A stretch of 64,000 nt of DNA from Bagarius yarrelli (taxonomy: Eukaryota; Chordata; Actinopteri; Siluriformes; Sisoridae). Every line of letters begins with the position of its first letter. Position 1 is the first letter of the stretch. The DNA is taken from assembly GCA_005784505.1 (NCBI GenBank), contig VCAZ01000017.1, positions 1,656,151 to 1,720,150 on the forward strand, written 5' to 3'. The notes beneath the pieces are model-generated. The model saw only the letters and a list, made by a program, of their open reading frames with translations, had not been told where the DNA came from and made no database searches. A program made the position numbers and the translations under genes. This document shows positions 25,571 to 36,833 of this stretch, piece by piece.

Positions 25571-25601
<31 letters not shown>

Positions 25602-25799
25602 TAAACAATGATGTAAATGTCATAAAAAACACCTTGATATAATAAACCTTACCTACATTAGTGTGTGTATCATTGGCTCACATGCCTACGGGAATCAATA
25701 AATATTTTATTTCAAACTGGATGTTTATATCTCTGAACATTTTTTTTTTTAATCCAGGTGGTGAGTGAATCTACACAGCACCAGCAGGACATCATGTAG
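20253..25799 (+). CDS. des: Desmin, type III intermediate filament protein, 9 exons
   Basis: Muscle intermediate filament that links Z-discs, costameres and nuclei. Exons: 20253-20830, 21487-21547, 21813-21908, 22142-22303, 22604-22729, 22814-23034, 23565-23608, 24190-24278, 25758-25799. All borders are GT/AG and in frame, giving 472 codons (human 470). The head (residues 1 to about 107) is Ser/Arg/Tyr-rich and contains the conserved SSYRRAFG assembly motif at 12-19. The rod begins at LNDRFASYIEKVRFLEQQN and ends at TYRKLLEGEE (404-413). The tail carries KKTVLIKTIETRDGEVVSE and ends in QQDIM. The head motif and the ETRDGEV tail with the VVSE extension separate it from vimentin and point to desmin. 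The ATG chosen gives the conserved MSRASY start; an in-frame ATG 30 bases upstream would add unlikely residues. Introns 1, 2 and 8 carry SINEs and intron 6 a short DNA element. Teleosts can have two desmin copies (desma, desmb); which one this is was not determined. Confidence 0.97.
20893..21045 (+). repeat. SINE-like repeat, family 4, in des intron 1
   Basis: tRNA-like head GTGGGGCAGGGGGTTAAAGC, B-box region CCCGGGTTCTATTCTGGCTC, tail ATAAAATCAAAAATGCC. A related decayed copy is at 25110-25235. Confidence 0.5.
21632..21780 (+). repeat. SINE family 1 in des intron 2, tail-less
   Basis: Head GTGCAGTGGTTAAGGTGTTG and middle GGGCCCCTGAGCAAGGCCCT are well kept; it stops at AGAGATAAATGTAAC about 32 bases before exon 3. 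Confidence 0.75.
23040..23290. mobile_element. Short DNA element in des intron 6
   Basis: Starts GCCCCTGTCCCAGTAACCA and ends with CGAATTGGGACACCCT, so the ends are roughly inverted around the CTGTCCCA/TGGGACA motif. No coding capacity. Class uncertain. Confidence 0.4.
24329..24475. repeat. Fragmentary MITE-like repeat in des intron 8
   Basis: Two GAGGTCGACCxxTT motifs (24329 and 24357 areas) followed by ATCGCATATCGAATATCGCA and a poly(T) tract. Similar 'atatcg' texture to the elements at 7152 and 41450. Confidence 0.35.
24685..24850. mobile_element. Tc1-like transposon fragment in des intron 8
   Basis: Carries GATGAGGAGGTCTGGGGTGC and CAGGGACATTGTCAAG blocks that recur at 54300-54600, 55790-55930 and 63310-63445. 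They fit a known decayed fish Tc1-type element (the 'gcattgtcatgctggaac' block). Confidence 0.45.
24853..24985. repeat. Telomere-motif-rich foldback repeat, copy 2 (des intron 8)
   Basis: Repeated TTAACCCTTTATTCCC-type units, with one inverted unit (GTAGGGTTAAGGAAATAAA) at the right end. Same family as 1696-1840. Confidence 0.6.
25110..25235 (+). repeat. Decayed SINE-like repeat, family 4, in des intron 8
   Basis: Keeps TGGTGTGGAGAGTAAAGCCT and the tail TTTAATAAAGGCAAAATC, similar to 20893-21045. Confidence 0.4.
25241..25600. repeat. (TA)n microsatellite split by a family 2 SINE (des intron 8)
   Basis: TA runs at 25241-25303 (with one short interruption) and 25571-25597 flank a minus-strand family 2 SINE at 25304-25570. 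The SINE matches the one at 3344-3617 closely, including the block GATACAGCGCCCCTGGAGCA. Confidence 0.8.
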
Positions 25800-25844
25800 A
25801 GCTTCACCCGAGGACCTGATCCACAAAAGCCCACAAGAGGTTTT

Positions 25845-26451
25845 AATAAAATCAAAAAGGTCCAGCCGTCATATCCTGTGCTTATTTTTTTCCCCGTTAC
25901 TCCAAACACACAGCTTATCTTAAACATGAGCACTGCATCTACAGCGAGGGGAAAGGAAGACATTTAACATTTTGCTTTAAAAAAAAAATAAAAAAAATCT
26001 GTGTAAAATCTATGACGAAGAATCGTTCGACCCAAACCGTGAGATAGAAAAGTTGAGAAGGGGAAAGGACAAAGGACAAAAAACGGGGGGGCGTTGATAA
26101 GTACTGTAGGTAAACAAAAATAGGGCAAAAGAGAGGACAGGAGGGTAGGAAAGTGTTGAAGAATGAACTAGCTGTGAGATTTTATTTTATTACAAAAATG
26201 ATCAAGACACTAATATTTATAACAGCTACAAAATGGTTTAAAGTCTATTTATGTCATGTGTCAGTAAGAAAATATCAGTTTACATTTCTAAACATGTATT
26301 TTGCCATTAATTGTAATTATCCGGTGAGATTTTTGTTTGCACAAGGAGTCTGAAACCAGTGCTCCAAACAGATATCTGATCATCATCATCATCATCATCC
26401 AGTCTGTTTAAACTGAGATGCTTCAAAGCATCTTCTCTAATGACTAATAAA
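25845..26451 (+). terminator. des: des 3' UTR with candidate polyadenylation signals
   Basis: AATAAA occurs at 25845-25850, only 46 bases after the stop, and again at 26446-26451. The second is followed within about 35 bases by a long GT repeat (26480-26510), which resembles a GU-rich downstream element, so I favour it. A (TCA)n tract lies at 26378-26399 inside the presumed UTR. Inference from motifs only. Confidence 0.45.
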
Positions 26452-27647
26452 GTAAATACGCATTAACAGCCCTTTTCTATGTGTGTGTGTGTGTGTGTGT
26501 GATGTGTGTGTTTGCTAAGAAGCCAATTTAACCGATTTTTACGCAATAAAAACATATCACAAACCCACATGTTGGAATCACATACTTTATCGTAATATCC
26601 AGGTTCATACAAACACATGCTTGATAATTAGTAGAAGAAGATGAGATCGTAAGGTGCAGGTTTTGATGAGAAACGTTTACTTGATCCTTCATGACCAAAT
26701 TCGGCTGTCGAAGCAGGGCAAAATGGTCATTAATGCAAATAAATAAGCTGAGTAAATAAATCACCTCTGTAGTCTTATTAATAAAAAAAATCAGTCCAAC
26801 AAGTAAGTCAAATAAATAGTTACGGTCAATAAAATAAGAGTAAATATGCTTCTATGTACAAAAAACGAAAGTGCGGCGAGTTCGACTACATGGTATAGCT
26901 ACAGGATTGAAATGAAGATCAACAGGTGCGCTGGAAGAGCAGGGTCTTACAAAAACACACAAATGATCCGAAATAAGAAATTTTGTTCTGGATGGCGTCG
27001 GTGTCATCACTACACTTTACAACGACACGGCGAAAGCACAGCAACGGGTGACGGGAGCTCGTAGGATAATACCAGACCAATCTGGCAAAGTCCCAAAAAA
27101 CATGGACGACAAAAAAAAAAATCCTTTCTTTCAACTCTGTTATCCGGTTCTTGTGCCACTTAGTTCTAGTTTCATCCTTGTACAACAGTTTGCAGTGTTC
27201 CAGCCGTCCCTGAGTATCGCTTTATACTACCCTCCTGTGAGAAATTGCGCTTGCACTGCATCGGAGAGTCTGCTGTATTATGGCTCTTTCCCCCTTGTAG
27301 CCTCGTTAAAACGAGACGGAGGAGCAGGTTTCTCCTGAGACAGCCTCCCGCTGCAGTCTTAAGGCAACACCCCCTCCTTTACAGCTATTTGGTATGGTTC
27401 ACGATGCGGAAAATATGAGATGGTGGATTCCATAGATTTACAATTCAGCACCGATAGAGAACGTCCTCATTGCGATAACGCCAGATTGATAGGAAACGTT
27501 TGCGGGAGATTATGTTATGTCTCGAAAAAAATACAAATAAAAATAGGGCCTTTTTTTTTTTTTTACAGATATTAACCTCATCATTCTAAAAGTGACTTTT
27601 ATACCATGGCACGGGCGTGTGTATAGGTGCGTGCAGGTCTTTAAGTT
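26452..27647. other. Convergent 3' intergenic region between des and tmem198
   Basis: Between the favoured des poly(A) signal and the tmem198 3' end. It holds a GT microsatellite at 26480-26510, AT-rich single-copy-looking DNA, and a more GC-balanced stretch at 26990-27370 that could be part of a long tmem198 3' UTR. No open reading frame here resembles a protein. Confidence 0.5.
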
Positions 27648-27653
27648 TTTAAT
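27648..27653 (-). terminator. tmem198: Possible tmem198 polyadenylation signal
   Basis: ATTAAA on the minus strand, about 140 bases past the tmem198 stop. It is a weak, single-motif call; a longer 3' UTR reaching toward 26.2 kb, where minus-strand AATAAA hexamers occur near 26180, is equally possible. Confidence 0.2.
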
Positions 27654-27790
27654 CAACATGCTTAGACCTGTAGTTTCCCCCCCCTCCCTGCTTATTGTCT
27701 AGACAGTTCTTACAGCTGTGTACACACAGGTCAGGTGAGATCAGATCAGAAACAGCACCAGGACAGTGAGACGATTGCAAGTATGGGTCG

Positions 27791-30700
27791 TCACACTCGA
27801 GGGTTAGGACCAGCCCCGGAGGTCAGGGGGACGGTCGAGCCGCACTCGTAGTCCACTTCCACGGCGGTGTGTGCCCCAGAGAGTCGCGCCCCGGGATAAG
27901 CACACCCTTCCCCTTGCCGCTCTCGGAAACTCTGGATGTAGCTCTAAAATCGAAAAGGGGAAGAAAATAAAGGAGTGACTTTAGAAAATGCACACACATG
28001 CTACAGATGTATGAACTGATAAAGCGACAGGCAGATGTTTATCAAGGATTTGGCAAGGGACATAAGACAAAGCAATAAATTACTTTTTTTTTTTTTTTTT
28101 AAGATTTCTCAGTCCAGTTCTAGAGATTCTACTGTACTGTAGTTTTAAGAGAAATGTAGAAACATGGTTTCATCTTATACCGCGGTATAAAACGTTATAT
28201 TAAATGTGTCTCAGCGTTACAGAGAAAATAAAGCTCGAATGGATGTTGCAGAAAATTTGCAGAGTTGGATTACTGTCAGTGAAGGTGAACCTACTCGCTT
28301 GGATTAAATATATACAGTCGAAAATCGCATTCTACTTAAATATATCTCACATTTAAGCAGGGATGAACCGATACAATATTTTTACAGACGGTACAAGCTG
28401 CGATATTTTTTCCTGGTACTCGCAGATATCATTACCGATACTTACACTTTTTTAGTTTTTTTGGGGGGAATACTTGTACATTTTTATTTTAAGTTTCATT
28501 TTTGAGGTTTATTTCAGATTATTTCTTGTTAAAAACACCGTTATATTTTTGCGAAAAAAAACCCCAACAACTTTGCCGTCTGCTGTGCATGTTGTCATAA
28601 TTAATTTTGATATATTTCACACACCGCTGAGCCTGATATTATGTTGCTGCTGCCTGTCACTTTAAGTCTTTAAGTAGCTTTACTAATTTATTATCATCTA
28701 CCTAATCTAGCTGTGACAATGTAGGTCACATGACAAAATTAACATGGCCGGATTTCATTCATACTACCTGTAATCATACTATATAGAACTCACTTAGTAA
28801 AATGAAGTAATATGTGTTTTTAGATACATCAATGGTGTTTTCATGGTGAAATCCACTGACAGCACACGCCTATAAGCTACACCAGGATTGGTTGTTACGT
28901 GGTCACAAGCCACAAGAATGACTACAGACTACAGGTGTGGTTTTAACCTGCAACCTTCTGCACTATTCTGGGCTATTTTTTTAATAGAAATATTCTGAGC
29001 AGTAAGTTTCCAACAAGAAAACATGCACTTTAGTTAACAGGGTGAAATTTTTTTGTCAACATTAATCTTATTTTCCAAACACATAGCTTTTTTAACTTCC
29101 TGTGTGTTTTTGTGTGCCTGCACTCATATCATACCGGCGAGAGGACGTCTCCATCGTAGCGGCGGACGGGCTGGGGTTTCCTGCGGTATGGTGGTTCGGG
29201 GTGCATGGCTTTGCCCGAGTGTGTGTGGTGTTGTGACTGCTGCTTCCTTCTCTTCTTTCGACCGCAATCTCTTCTCTCCTCTTTCTGTCGGATACGCATA
29301 AGCTGCACTCGCCTCTGCTGACGGCTTATCATCACTGATACACACCCGAAAAAAACAACACATGATTAAATTTGAATTGAATATATTTAGTGCGACAGTA
29401 TTCTTCATTCATTATTACATAAAAAAGATTAGCTACACACGTGCTACAAATTTTTAAACATAACGTACAAGACACACACACACACACGTGCAGATCCCTG
29501 CTGGAGATGCATTTTAGAGCACATTGACAGACCGAGCCATCTGCCACACTGCCCACACGTAATCACACGCACACACTCACTCTCCGACACACTCATTCAC
29601 CCAGACAGCTTCGATAAGACATTCTTAAAAATGTTCACACACACACACACACAGTATGCACATATACACATTATTCGGATGACCGCACAAACAAGCGTGA
29701 TTTGTTTTTGGTTAAGATGTAAAGCATGATATATGTTTTTTTTTTTCCAGGCATGAAAGGTATGCAGGCTATTTTTACGTGTTTAACTGAAACCTCGGCA
29801 AACGCATTAAGTGCTCGTAAAGATGCTGAATTCTGGAGACAGGGTGATAAAAACAATAATGCTGGTGGTCAGCTTTTAGGACAATCGATTAGGACCTTTT
29901 AATGCTTTATAACCAACTGCTGCATGTGCTCAAAATGTACTTATCTACTATACACACTGTACTGAGCAGAGGTGGGTAGTAACGTGGTATACTTACTTCA
30001 GTACATTTACTTAAGTGGTTTTTTTAAATACTTTTAAGAGTCGGCCTTTACTTTTACTCTAACTAGTTAATCCCATAAATGTTACTTTTATTTGCTACAT
30101 TTGACTGTGTTCCGTTGTACTATTAAATGTCAGTAACAAAAATGTAGGGGCAGTGGTGGCTCAAATGGTTAATATGTTTTTAAATATTAATAATTAATAA
30201 TTTTATATTTTAAAGTTTTAAAAGTAAAAAGTTTTAAAAGTCTTTTAGTTTTACTTTTATTTAATTTAAACAACTTTGTCTCAACTTTGGGTTGTACCTT
30301 AAATAGGTCTGGGGCAGCACTACAGATCAAGTAAACCGTTTAATGAAAGACATCGCATCTGTTTTTTAACTTTATGTTTTAGTAACAGAGAATTTAAATG
30401 GGTTGCCTGGTGCTACCCACAGTGTTCGTCGGGAATTTCCAAGCTATGAAACTGAAACCCAATGAAAAGTAAACGAGGGCCTTTTTTTAGTATGAAATGC
30501 TTCCTGATTGAAACCCAGTGGGAAACGCCACTGGTATTAGTAAAAGTACTAGCTAGTAGTAAAAGTAGTTGTTGTAGTAGTACACAGGATTTAGTAGAAG
30601 ATGACAAGTAGTACTGTGGTTGATTTTGAGTAAACCAAATATAGGACATAAATATCTACACAGACTACACATATTACAGGTATAAACGTGGCAGAGTATG

Positions 30701-32664
30701 TCATTAGTATCTTATTAGTACCGCTGCCCAAGAGCATGTACATCTTCACGGTCTAATTCCCTTTTTTAAGGTTTACATACGTCATGTATTTAAAACCAAG
30801 TGTCACATACTGTCTAAGGTTGATTGTGCAACCTATTTTCCTTGCTGCCATATAAATAATTCTCACCTTTAGTGTGGGAGTATCCCTCAGCCGTCACCCG
30901 CCACTGCACGAGCGCTCCCAGCAGAGCAAGGACAGGCCAGGCTCCAAGCACCGCCCACGTCACCCAGCATTGAGATCGCGCCGGTACAGCCTTCACTCGC
31001 TCGTAGATGTAGCGCACTAAGGCAAACAGCTCCAGAAAGTAATCAGCTGCCACAGCGATGACCGCTGCCCCGAACGCTGCCGTAGACAGGGTGGTGAAAA
31101 AGCGCTGCCACTGCAGTGTAAGAACAGCAAACAGCATGCCCAGGCCCAGCAGTACCCCAAGCGGCACCCACACTGATCGCGGTGGTGCTGAGGACAACTC
31201 CTCCATCCCCACCAAAGTGCCGATACCTGCCAACAGACCCAGCAGCAGACCCACCATAAAGAGACCAACGCTGCGAACCAGCATGGTGACCAGACCGCAC
31301 AGTGTGCCGATGCCCAGCCCGATCCCTGCGCTCGCTTCAGCGCTCAGCTGTGTGTCCAGCACTCGCTCCTTGTAGCACAGCAGAAAGACCACCACTGAGC
31401 CAAACATCAGGCCTGTCAGGAAAAGCACGGCCTTGAAGCACCGGTAGCCTGTGAAAGAGAAAAAGTTCTAGCTCTATATTGTCCATCCTTTTGGATTAAA
31501 TACTCTACTAAAGTGACATGATTGCACCTAAGGTACATTTAAGCGAAAGATTTTTGGACACCTGATCATTACACCTACATGTGATTTGGCAGAATTGCCT
31601 AAATCTACCAAAAGCAAGAGTAATTATGTTTTTCTTTTCCCATTCACAAAATACCTTAATATCGGGAAAGACTAACTCAAAATTACACACGATAGTAAAG
31701 AACTTCTTTACAGTGCACGGATACCCAATACTGTCAGACTGAACAGTAAATTATAGACAGACAGTGACGCAAAATGAAAGCACGGGAACATCTCCCTACT
31801 GCGATCTTGTGACTCTTATGATCTCATTTGCATGTCAACGCTTTCACCACCCACACCTCTGCATGTGTTTAAGTGACAGACTAAGCTTTATCTCTACTGA
31901 AAACTAAATGGAACTACTGTACAATCTGGCCTTTTATTTACAAAATGAAAGCTTAATTTGGACTTTTGGTCTTTGCAGAATGATTAGAAATGCTTAGCTG
32001 CACAAAAATATGAGAGCACTTATATAAATCACTGAAATAAACGGATATACAAATATTGAAGAAAACCTAAGCAGCCATCTTTACTGAGGAAAAAGTTTCT
32101 TGCTTAAGTAAAAGTCTAATCAGAGGTTTTATTCTATCTGGTGTGTCAGGACATACAAGGTACAGAGCTTGATGTTTATTTACCATACACATAATTCGAA
32201 AGTGAAATTATCATTATTTTGTAAAAAAAAATTATATCACTCAAGGCTTTCTGGACCTCCTTCATATGTCATTGGCCCAGAAAGAGAGAAGTTTGGAATA
32301 AAAAGACAAAAAAGAAAAAAAATGTAGCTCTAAAAACAGGTCAAGGACTGAGTGAATTACAAGGCTGGATTCCAAAATCTAAAATCCACAATATTTGTGG
32401 CACAGAATGTATAAATATCACTCCAAAGGCTTTAAACTTTATGTGATTAGTAATACGTCCATAAGTATATAAACGGACATTTCTGTCACACGTACCGAAG
32501 AAGCAGTAGATAATACCGAACAGGCAGCACATGGAGCAAACCACGGATGGAACCACGTCATACCGCCGATCCGTTCCCAAATCGCAAGGGTCCAAGGGCT
32601 CGGGACCGGCTTCTCGAGGAGGCGGAGCCAGTTTGAAGGTCAACGTCTGCAGAGTGGACGTCAT
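27791..32664 (-). CDS. tmem198: Transmembrane protein 198, seven-pass membrane protein, 4 coding exons
   Basis: Multi-pass membrane protein; the mammalian form is reported to promote LRP6 phosphorylation in Wnt signalling. Coding exons on minus: 32496-32664, 30867-31448, 29135-29334, 27791-27943. All borders are GT/AG and in frame, giving 367 codons (human 360). Exon 1 carries MTSTLQTLTFKLAPP and the first hydrophobic segment VVCSMCCLFGIIYCFFG. The 582-base exon holds most of the remaining hydrophobic helices and ends at VQWRVTAEGYSHTK. The next exon is a basic cytoplasmic stretch with ISRQQRRVQLMRIRQ. The last begins SYIQSFRERQ and ends NPRV. The ATG sits in a TCACCATG context, and an acceptor-like pyrimidine tract ending in CAG precedes 32669, so the gene has a non-coding first exon further upstream. 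It is convergent with des. No frame break was seen. Confidence 0.95.
28356..28450. repeat. MITE-like fragment in tmem198 intron 3
   Basis: GCAGGGATGAACCGATACAA at the left and CATTACCGATACTTACAC at the right, the texture of a short fish DNA element with 'accgatac' ends. Incomplete. Confidence 0.35.
29966..30145. mobile_element. Non-autonomous hAT-like fragment in tmem198 intron 2
   Basis: Begins GCAGAGGTGGGTAGTAACGT and runs through TACTTCAGTACATTTACTTA and TTTACTTTTACTCTAAC, features of a widespread fish short DNA element. The right end is not clear. Confidence 0.45.
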
Positions 32665-32669
32665 GGTGA

Positions 32670-34054
32670 CTGAGGTGTGCACCAGTAAAAAGAAGCACCA
32701 ATGGCAGGATCTGAGGCGGGGAACGGGTAAGGAAAAGGGGGAAGGAGGCTTTGAGATTAAGGAATACCTCGTGTCCACATGGATCTACCTGAAGATACAA
32801 AACAATGATTATGAGCTCTGATTAAAAACAATTAAAATACAGCAGTAACACACCATAGTGTCTCTTTGTTTTGTTTCTCCCATTTTCTCCACTCTGGTTC
32901 TCCAGACATGATGTCATCATCTTTTTCCTCTTGTCTGTCAGTGAAAGCCTTTAAGCAGATCACGATGATCCGTTTCTTTTTTTATTTTTTGAATGTGATT
33001 CATTCAAACCCACATCACATGCTTAAAAAATGAGTCAGCTTAGAAATGTATTTCAAAGTCAAGACACTTTTTCAAGACAAGTTTTCAGTGCATCAATGCT
33101 GGCTATACTGTGTTAAAAATAGAACTGAGAGAACCATCATCTATTCAGCATTAACCGTTATTACCAGGTTTTAATACTTTAGGCGCCGAAAACTACATTT
33201 CATAATCGAGTTTCATCTGTGGCGAATTTAGAACCAACTGCAAAACTAAGGAAAATGTTCTTTTTCAGCTGAAAGACATTTCTGTTTTTCTTATTCGTAC
33301 CAAAGTATCGATCAGATGCTTACATCAGCTCCACATTGACACTTCGTTTTATTATCTCTCGGCTGACTGTGTCTTGAACACACACAGAGTATATATTCTT
33401 GTGTTAAGGTAAGTATTAGCTTAGCACAATGAATATAATAAGAATCACTGTAAAGATGTAAGCATGTTTATCTCTACATTTGTTTATATCTTCATTCACT
33501 TAAACATTTATTTTTTTAATCCATCCCTCCATCCATCCACCCATATCCAACCATACATCTCTCTTTTATGTCTCTCCGGCTATTCCTTAAATCTACATAC
33601 ACTTGTTCCATGCTAATTATTCACCAAACATCTATTTATGGTTTTTTTTTATTTATCCATGGTTTTCCTATCCATCTATTTGTCTATCCACCCGTCCACT
33701 AGAGTCATTTTTTTTATTAATCCTAATTTGCAAGCAGTTAGCCTGAACATCTACTATTCATCTTTTTATGTTGTTTTCTCTCTATTATAAACTCATTTAT
33801 TCTATCTTGCCTTAGATCTATTTGTATCCTATCCCTCCTTTTTTGTAGCTTATCACTCTATATGTTCACCTATTTATGTTTTTAGCTAGCTATTTATTGA
33901 TTTATCCACCTATCCAAAAATCTGTCTATCTATTCATCCATCCATCCTCTCCATCTCTCAGTGTTTCTTTTTCTTTTAATATTAATAAGTATTTCTCCTA
34001 TTTTTATATCCTTTTATTTCTCTCCCTCTTACTTTGCCTTGTTTTTTTCTTTTG

Positions 34055-34085
<31 letters not shown>

Positions 34086-34196
34086 CTTATTCCCCACTCA
34101 TTATTTACATTTTTCTTTAGTTCTTATTCCTGTATTCCTCATATTCTATCACAGGTCAGTGGGGGCAGAAAAATGTTGTTACTTGTTGTAGCTCAC
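32670..34196. other. tmem198 upstream region with degenerate TATC/CCAT tetranucleotide tract
   Basis: The stretch 33510-33960 is a long, strongly degenerate array of TATC, CATC and CCAT tetranucleotides, followed by a (TC)n tract at 34054-34081. No protein is encoded; the open frames are Ser/Phe/Leu low complexity. Confidence 0.5.
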
Positions 34197-34520
34197 CACA
34201 ACACAGAGTTACAGTCCTGTCCTAGGCGCTGTAGCACATCCTGTACATTCAATCCTTCTACGATAACAATCTCCAACTTCCTGTCTATTGCCATAACAAC
34301 CACACAGTACTGTCCTCGGCTGTCTGAGCTGACCAATAAGAGGGCAGTTTAACCTCCCATAGCAACAGCCTGACAGCCAATCCAGAGGGGGGCCCATCTC
34401 CTGGTGGTTCGTGTCTCGATTTGGTGCTTCCAATCAACACACGAGCAAAGAGACAGAAGCGAAGCTGTGATTCGCCGGCACGCATTTTAAGTACACTGCC
34501 AATATGGCTGGTGTTCAGCA
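34197..34520 (-). promoter_or_regulatory. tmem198: Candidate promoter and non-coding first exon of tmem198
   Basis: A locally GC- and CpG-richer patch with three CCAAT motifs on plus (about 34332, 34378 and 34430), followed on the minus strand by a possible splice donor (GTGAGC, exon end near 34197). tmem198 needs an upstream non-coding exon because an acceptor precedes its ATG exon, and this patch is 1.5 kb upstream in the right orientation. The 47.4 kb patch is the alternative. Confidence 0.35.
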
Positions 34521-35160
34521 ACAAAAAACACCACTAAACCATAAAATATGAATGAATATACGTAAAAATGTGTGAATTTTTTTAAGGGACAAACAAAGAG
34601 AATATTTACACTTGATATTAGGGAATGTAATGCACATATTTACTTCATGCCTATAGGATTTGCTTACAAACATTTGATAAGGTTTGGTCTGATGTAAGAT
34701 CTAGCAAAAAAAAAAAAAAAATGAATTAATAACCATACACTTTTTTTTTTTTGTTTTTAAGTAACACAAATCTTCTAGCGCTTTGTTTTAAAATGAATGT
34801 CTACATTTCGTAGACGGCAAAAAAGTCAACAAGTAAACTATCTTAATACATTTTATTATATTTTTCATGTAAAAAGTGAACAAGTGGCTTGTCATAAATG
34901 TTCACATAATAGCTAAACCCTCTCCCGACAGCATGGCATCAGTGTCACTCCTGTGTCAGGCGCTATTTTCTGAAATGATAAAGGAATCGATCATCAAAAA
35001 ATGAAAATTCTCACAATTTAAAATATTTGGGATAAAATCTGAGGGTTCTCTGACCCTCCTACAGACAGCAAGGTAACTACCACGTTCAAGGCTGTATAGA
35101 ATTAATAAACATGATTTTATTTTATGATTGTAATTTTATTTTTTATTTTTTTTTCTAATT
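34521..35160. other. AT-rich intergenic DNA, nothing recognised
   Basis: A and T runs at 34706-34721 and 34740-34755; otherwise unremarkable. Confidence 0.4.
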
Positions 35161-35164
35161 ATAT

Positions 35165-35462
35165 ATTTTATTCATTCATTCATCCGTCTATACCTGCTTA
35201 TTCCATAATTCGAGGTCACAGGGATCTGCTGGCGTCTATCCCAGCCATCTCTGAAAGGGCAAAAGGAGGGGGACACCCTGAACAGCTCACCAGTCCATCA
35301 CCAGGGCCACAAACACAGACTCACACTTACTCCTATGGGCAAATTAGAATCACCAATCAATCTAACATACATGTTTTGGACTGTTAGAGGAAACCGGAGA
35401 ACCCGTAGTAAACCCATGCAAGCACTGGGAGAAGATGCGCACTTCACAAAGAAAGGCCGTAT
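35165..35462 (-). repeat. Family 3 retroelement copy (GGCxGCACGGTGGCTTAGTG type)
   Basis: Minus-strand copy ending in a (GAAT)n-type tail (ATTCATTCATTCATC at 35168). Contains GGTCACAGGGATCTGCTGGC and CATGCAAGCACTGGGAGAAG. Related to 52187-52527 and 58094-58430; its 5' head is missing. Confidence 0.65.
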
Positions 35463-36171
35463 TCATTTTATTTCGTTTTCATCTTGTTTCCTGATTTCCG
35501 GGCATCAGATTTCATCAAAAATAACTTAAATTGTGTTCCGAAAATGAAAGACGGTCTTCCGGGTTCAAAACAACACAGGGATGAGTAATTAATGACAGAA
35601 CTTTATAATTTTTGGTTAAACTATCCCTTTACGTTAAATCTCAGCATGGCCGGTCTCGAATACATTTGACGGGGGTCCATAATGAAAACTAGGAACTAAA
35701 GAGCAGAAGGATGTGATATTGTTAAGCCGTTAAATAAATAAAGTGTGTGTGCCGCTAAGGGTGGGTGGAGTTAAAACGATTCTTTGGGGACCCCGAGAGA
35801 TCTATTTTATTAGTAGTAACAGTACTAGCAGTAATGTATTAAAAATTATTTCATGTCCAAAATTGTATGTAATCACAGAGCTACTAGAAATTTGTCAAGA
35901 TTCAGCAAAAATTTGAGGACAGATATGACATCATAAGTCATTCGTCCCCCTGTTTCCACATGACTTAATCATCGTTGAATTAATCATCGAATCTTATATG
36001 ATTCAAATGATGAAAAACGTAGAAAAAAAGAGGGTAATATATATAGGATGCCCTAACACACTGATACACATTTGTTCTGATATTTTCTCCTAACCATGTG
36101 ACCCAGTTCTTGGAGTGTTTGAGTACTACTCTGCTGTTCACTACTACTCTCTTTTCCTGTCCTGCTCTTCC
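35463..36171. other. Intergenic DNA, one old repeat fragment
   Basis: 35640-35860 has a decayed block ending GGGGACCCCGAGAGATC and TAGTAGTAACAGTACTAGCA, similar in texture to 2092-2285 and 48215-48380. No gene. Confidence 0.4.
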
Positions 36172-36175
36172 TTAA

Positions 36176-36833
36176 AGGTGCAGTACGAAATTAGCATCTT
36201 GAAAAATGCTAATTGTAGCTTGACAGCACTAAAAGTGTATGTCCCACCTTCCGTGTAAATCGCCGTCCATAGCCACGCCTCCTGACCGTGCACAGACTGG
36301 ACAGCCAGACACGTTATTACTACAGTAGATCACGTGTCGTTCATTGGTGAGAAAAATGATAGTACCAATATACCAAACATAAATATAGTACCTAATTACA
36401 CGCTGCTGCTAATTCATAAAGGTACACAAACTGTGTAAGCTATGCGTTACTGTCCAATCACATCACATTTCTACCTGTCTAAAAGAAATACTGCAAACAT
36501 ACTACCATCTTTCAGACCCTTTGACCTCTGTAGTCGACTTTAATTTGCGTTTTTGCTCTAATTTCATCCAGTATTCTTTTCCCACAGTACGTGAACTATG
36601 ACGTGTCCCGTCCGCGTGAACAGGTTGCACAGACATGTAGGAAAGCCTACCATAATGTTCGGACCGAACCTTTTAATTGGATAAACATTTCTTGGTTGTA
36701 CGTTTCACAGGGAATAAATAAATACACACAAATACATTTAAGCCTCTTAACTTAATGATTGCTATCTGGATTTAGAGAGACTTTCCACCAACAGAACAAA
36801 AAATGTATCTGAAGAAAATCACCTATTGTACCT
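36176..36833. mobile_element. TTAA-flanked non-autonomous DNA element (piggyBac-like)
   Basis: Flanked by TTAA at 36172-36175 and 36834-36837. Ends are inverted: left AGGTGCAGTACG, right end reverse complement AGGTACAATAGG. 658 bases, no coding frame. The TTAA duplication is the hallmark of piggyBac-type insertion; class assignment is inferred. Confidence 0.6.

Noticed and set aside
29124..29408. 94-codon frame DDKPSAEASAAYAYP...
   Set aside because: Out-of-frame reading of tmem198 exon 3; the correct frame gives ISRQQRRVQLMRIRQ, which matches the family.
31017..31375. Alternative frames in both strands over tmem198 exon
   Set aside because: Shadows of the 582-base tmem198 exon in other frames.
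33876..34352. 158-codon plus-strand frame
   Set aside because: Low-complexity translation of TC- and TATC-rich DNA; runs antisense into the promoter-like patch.
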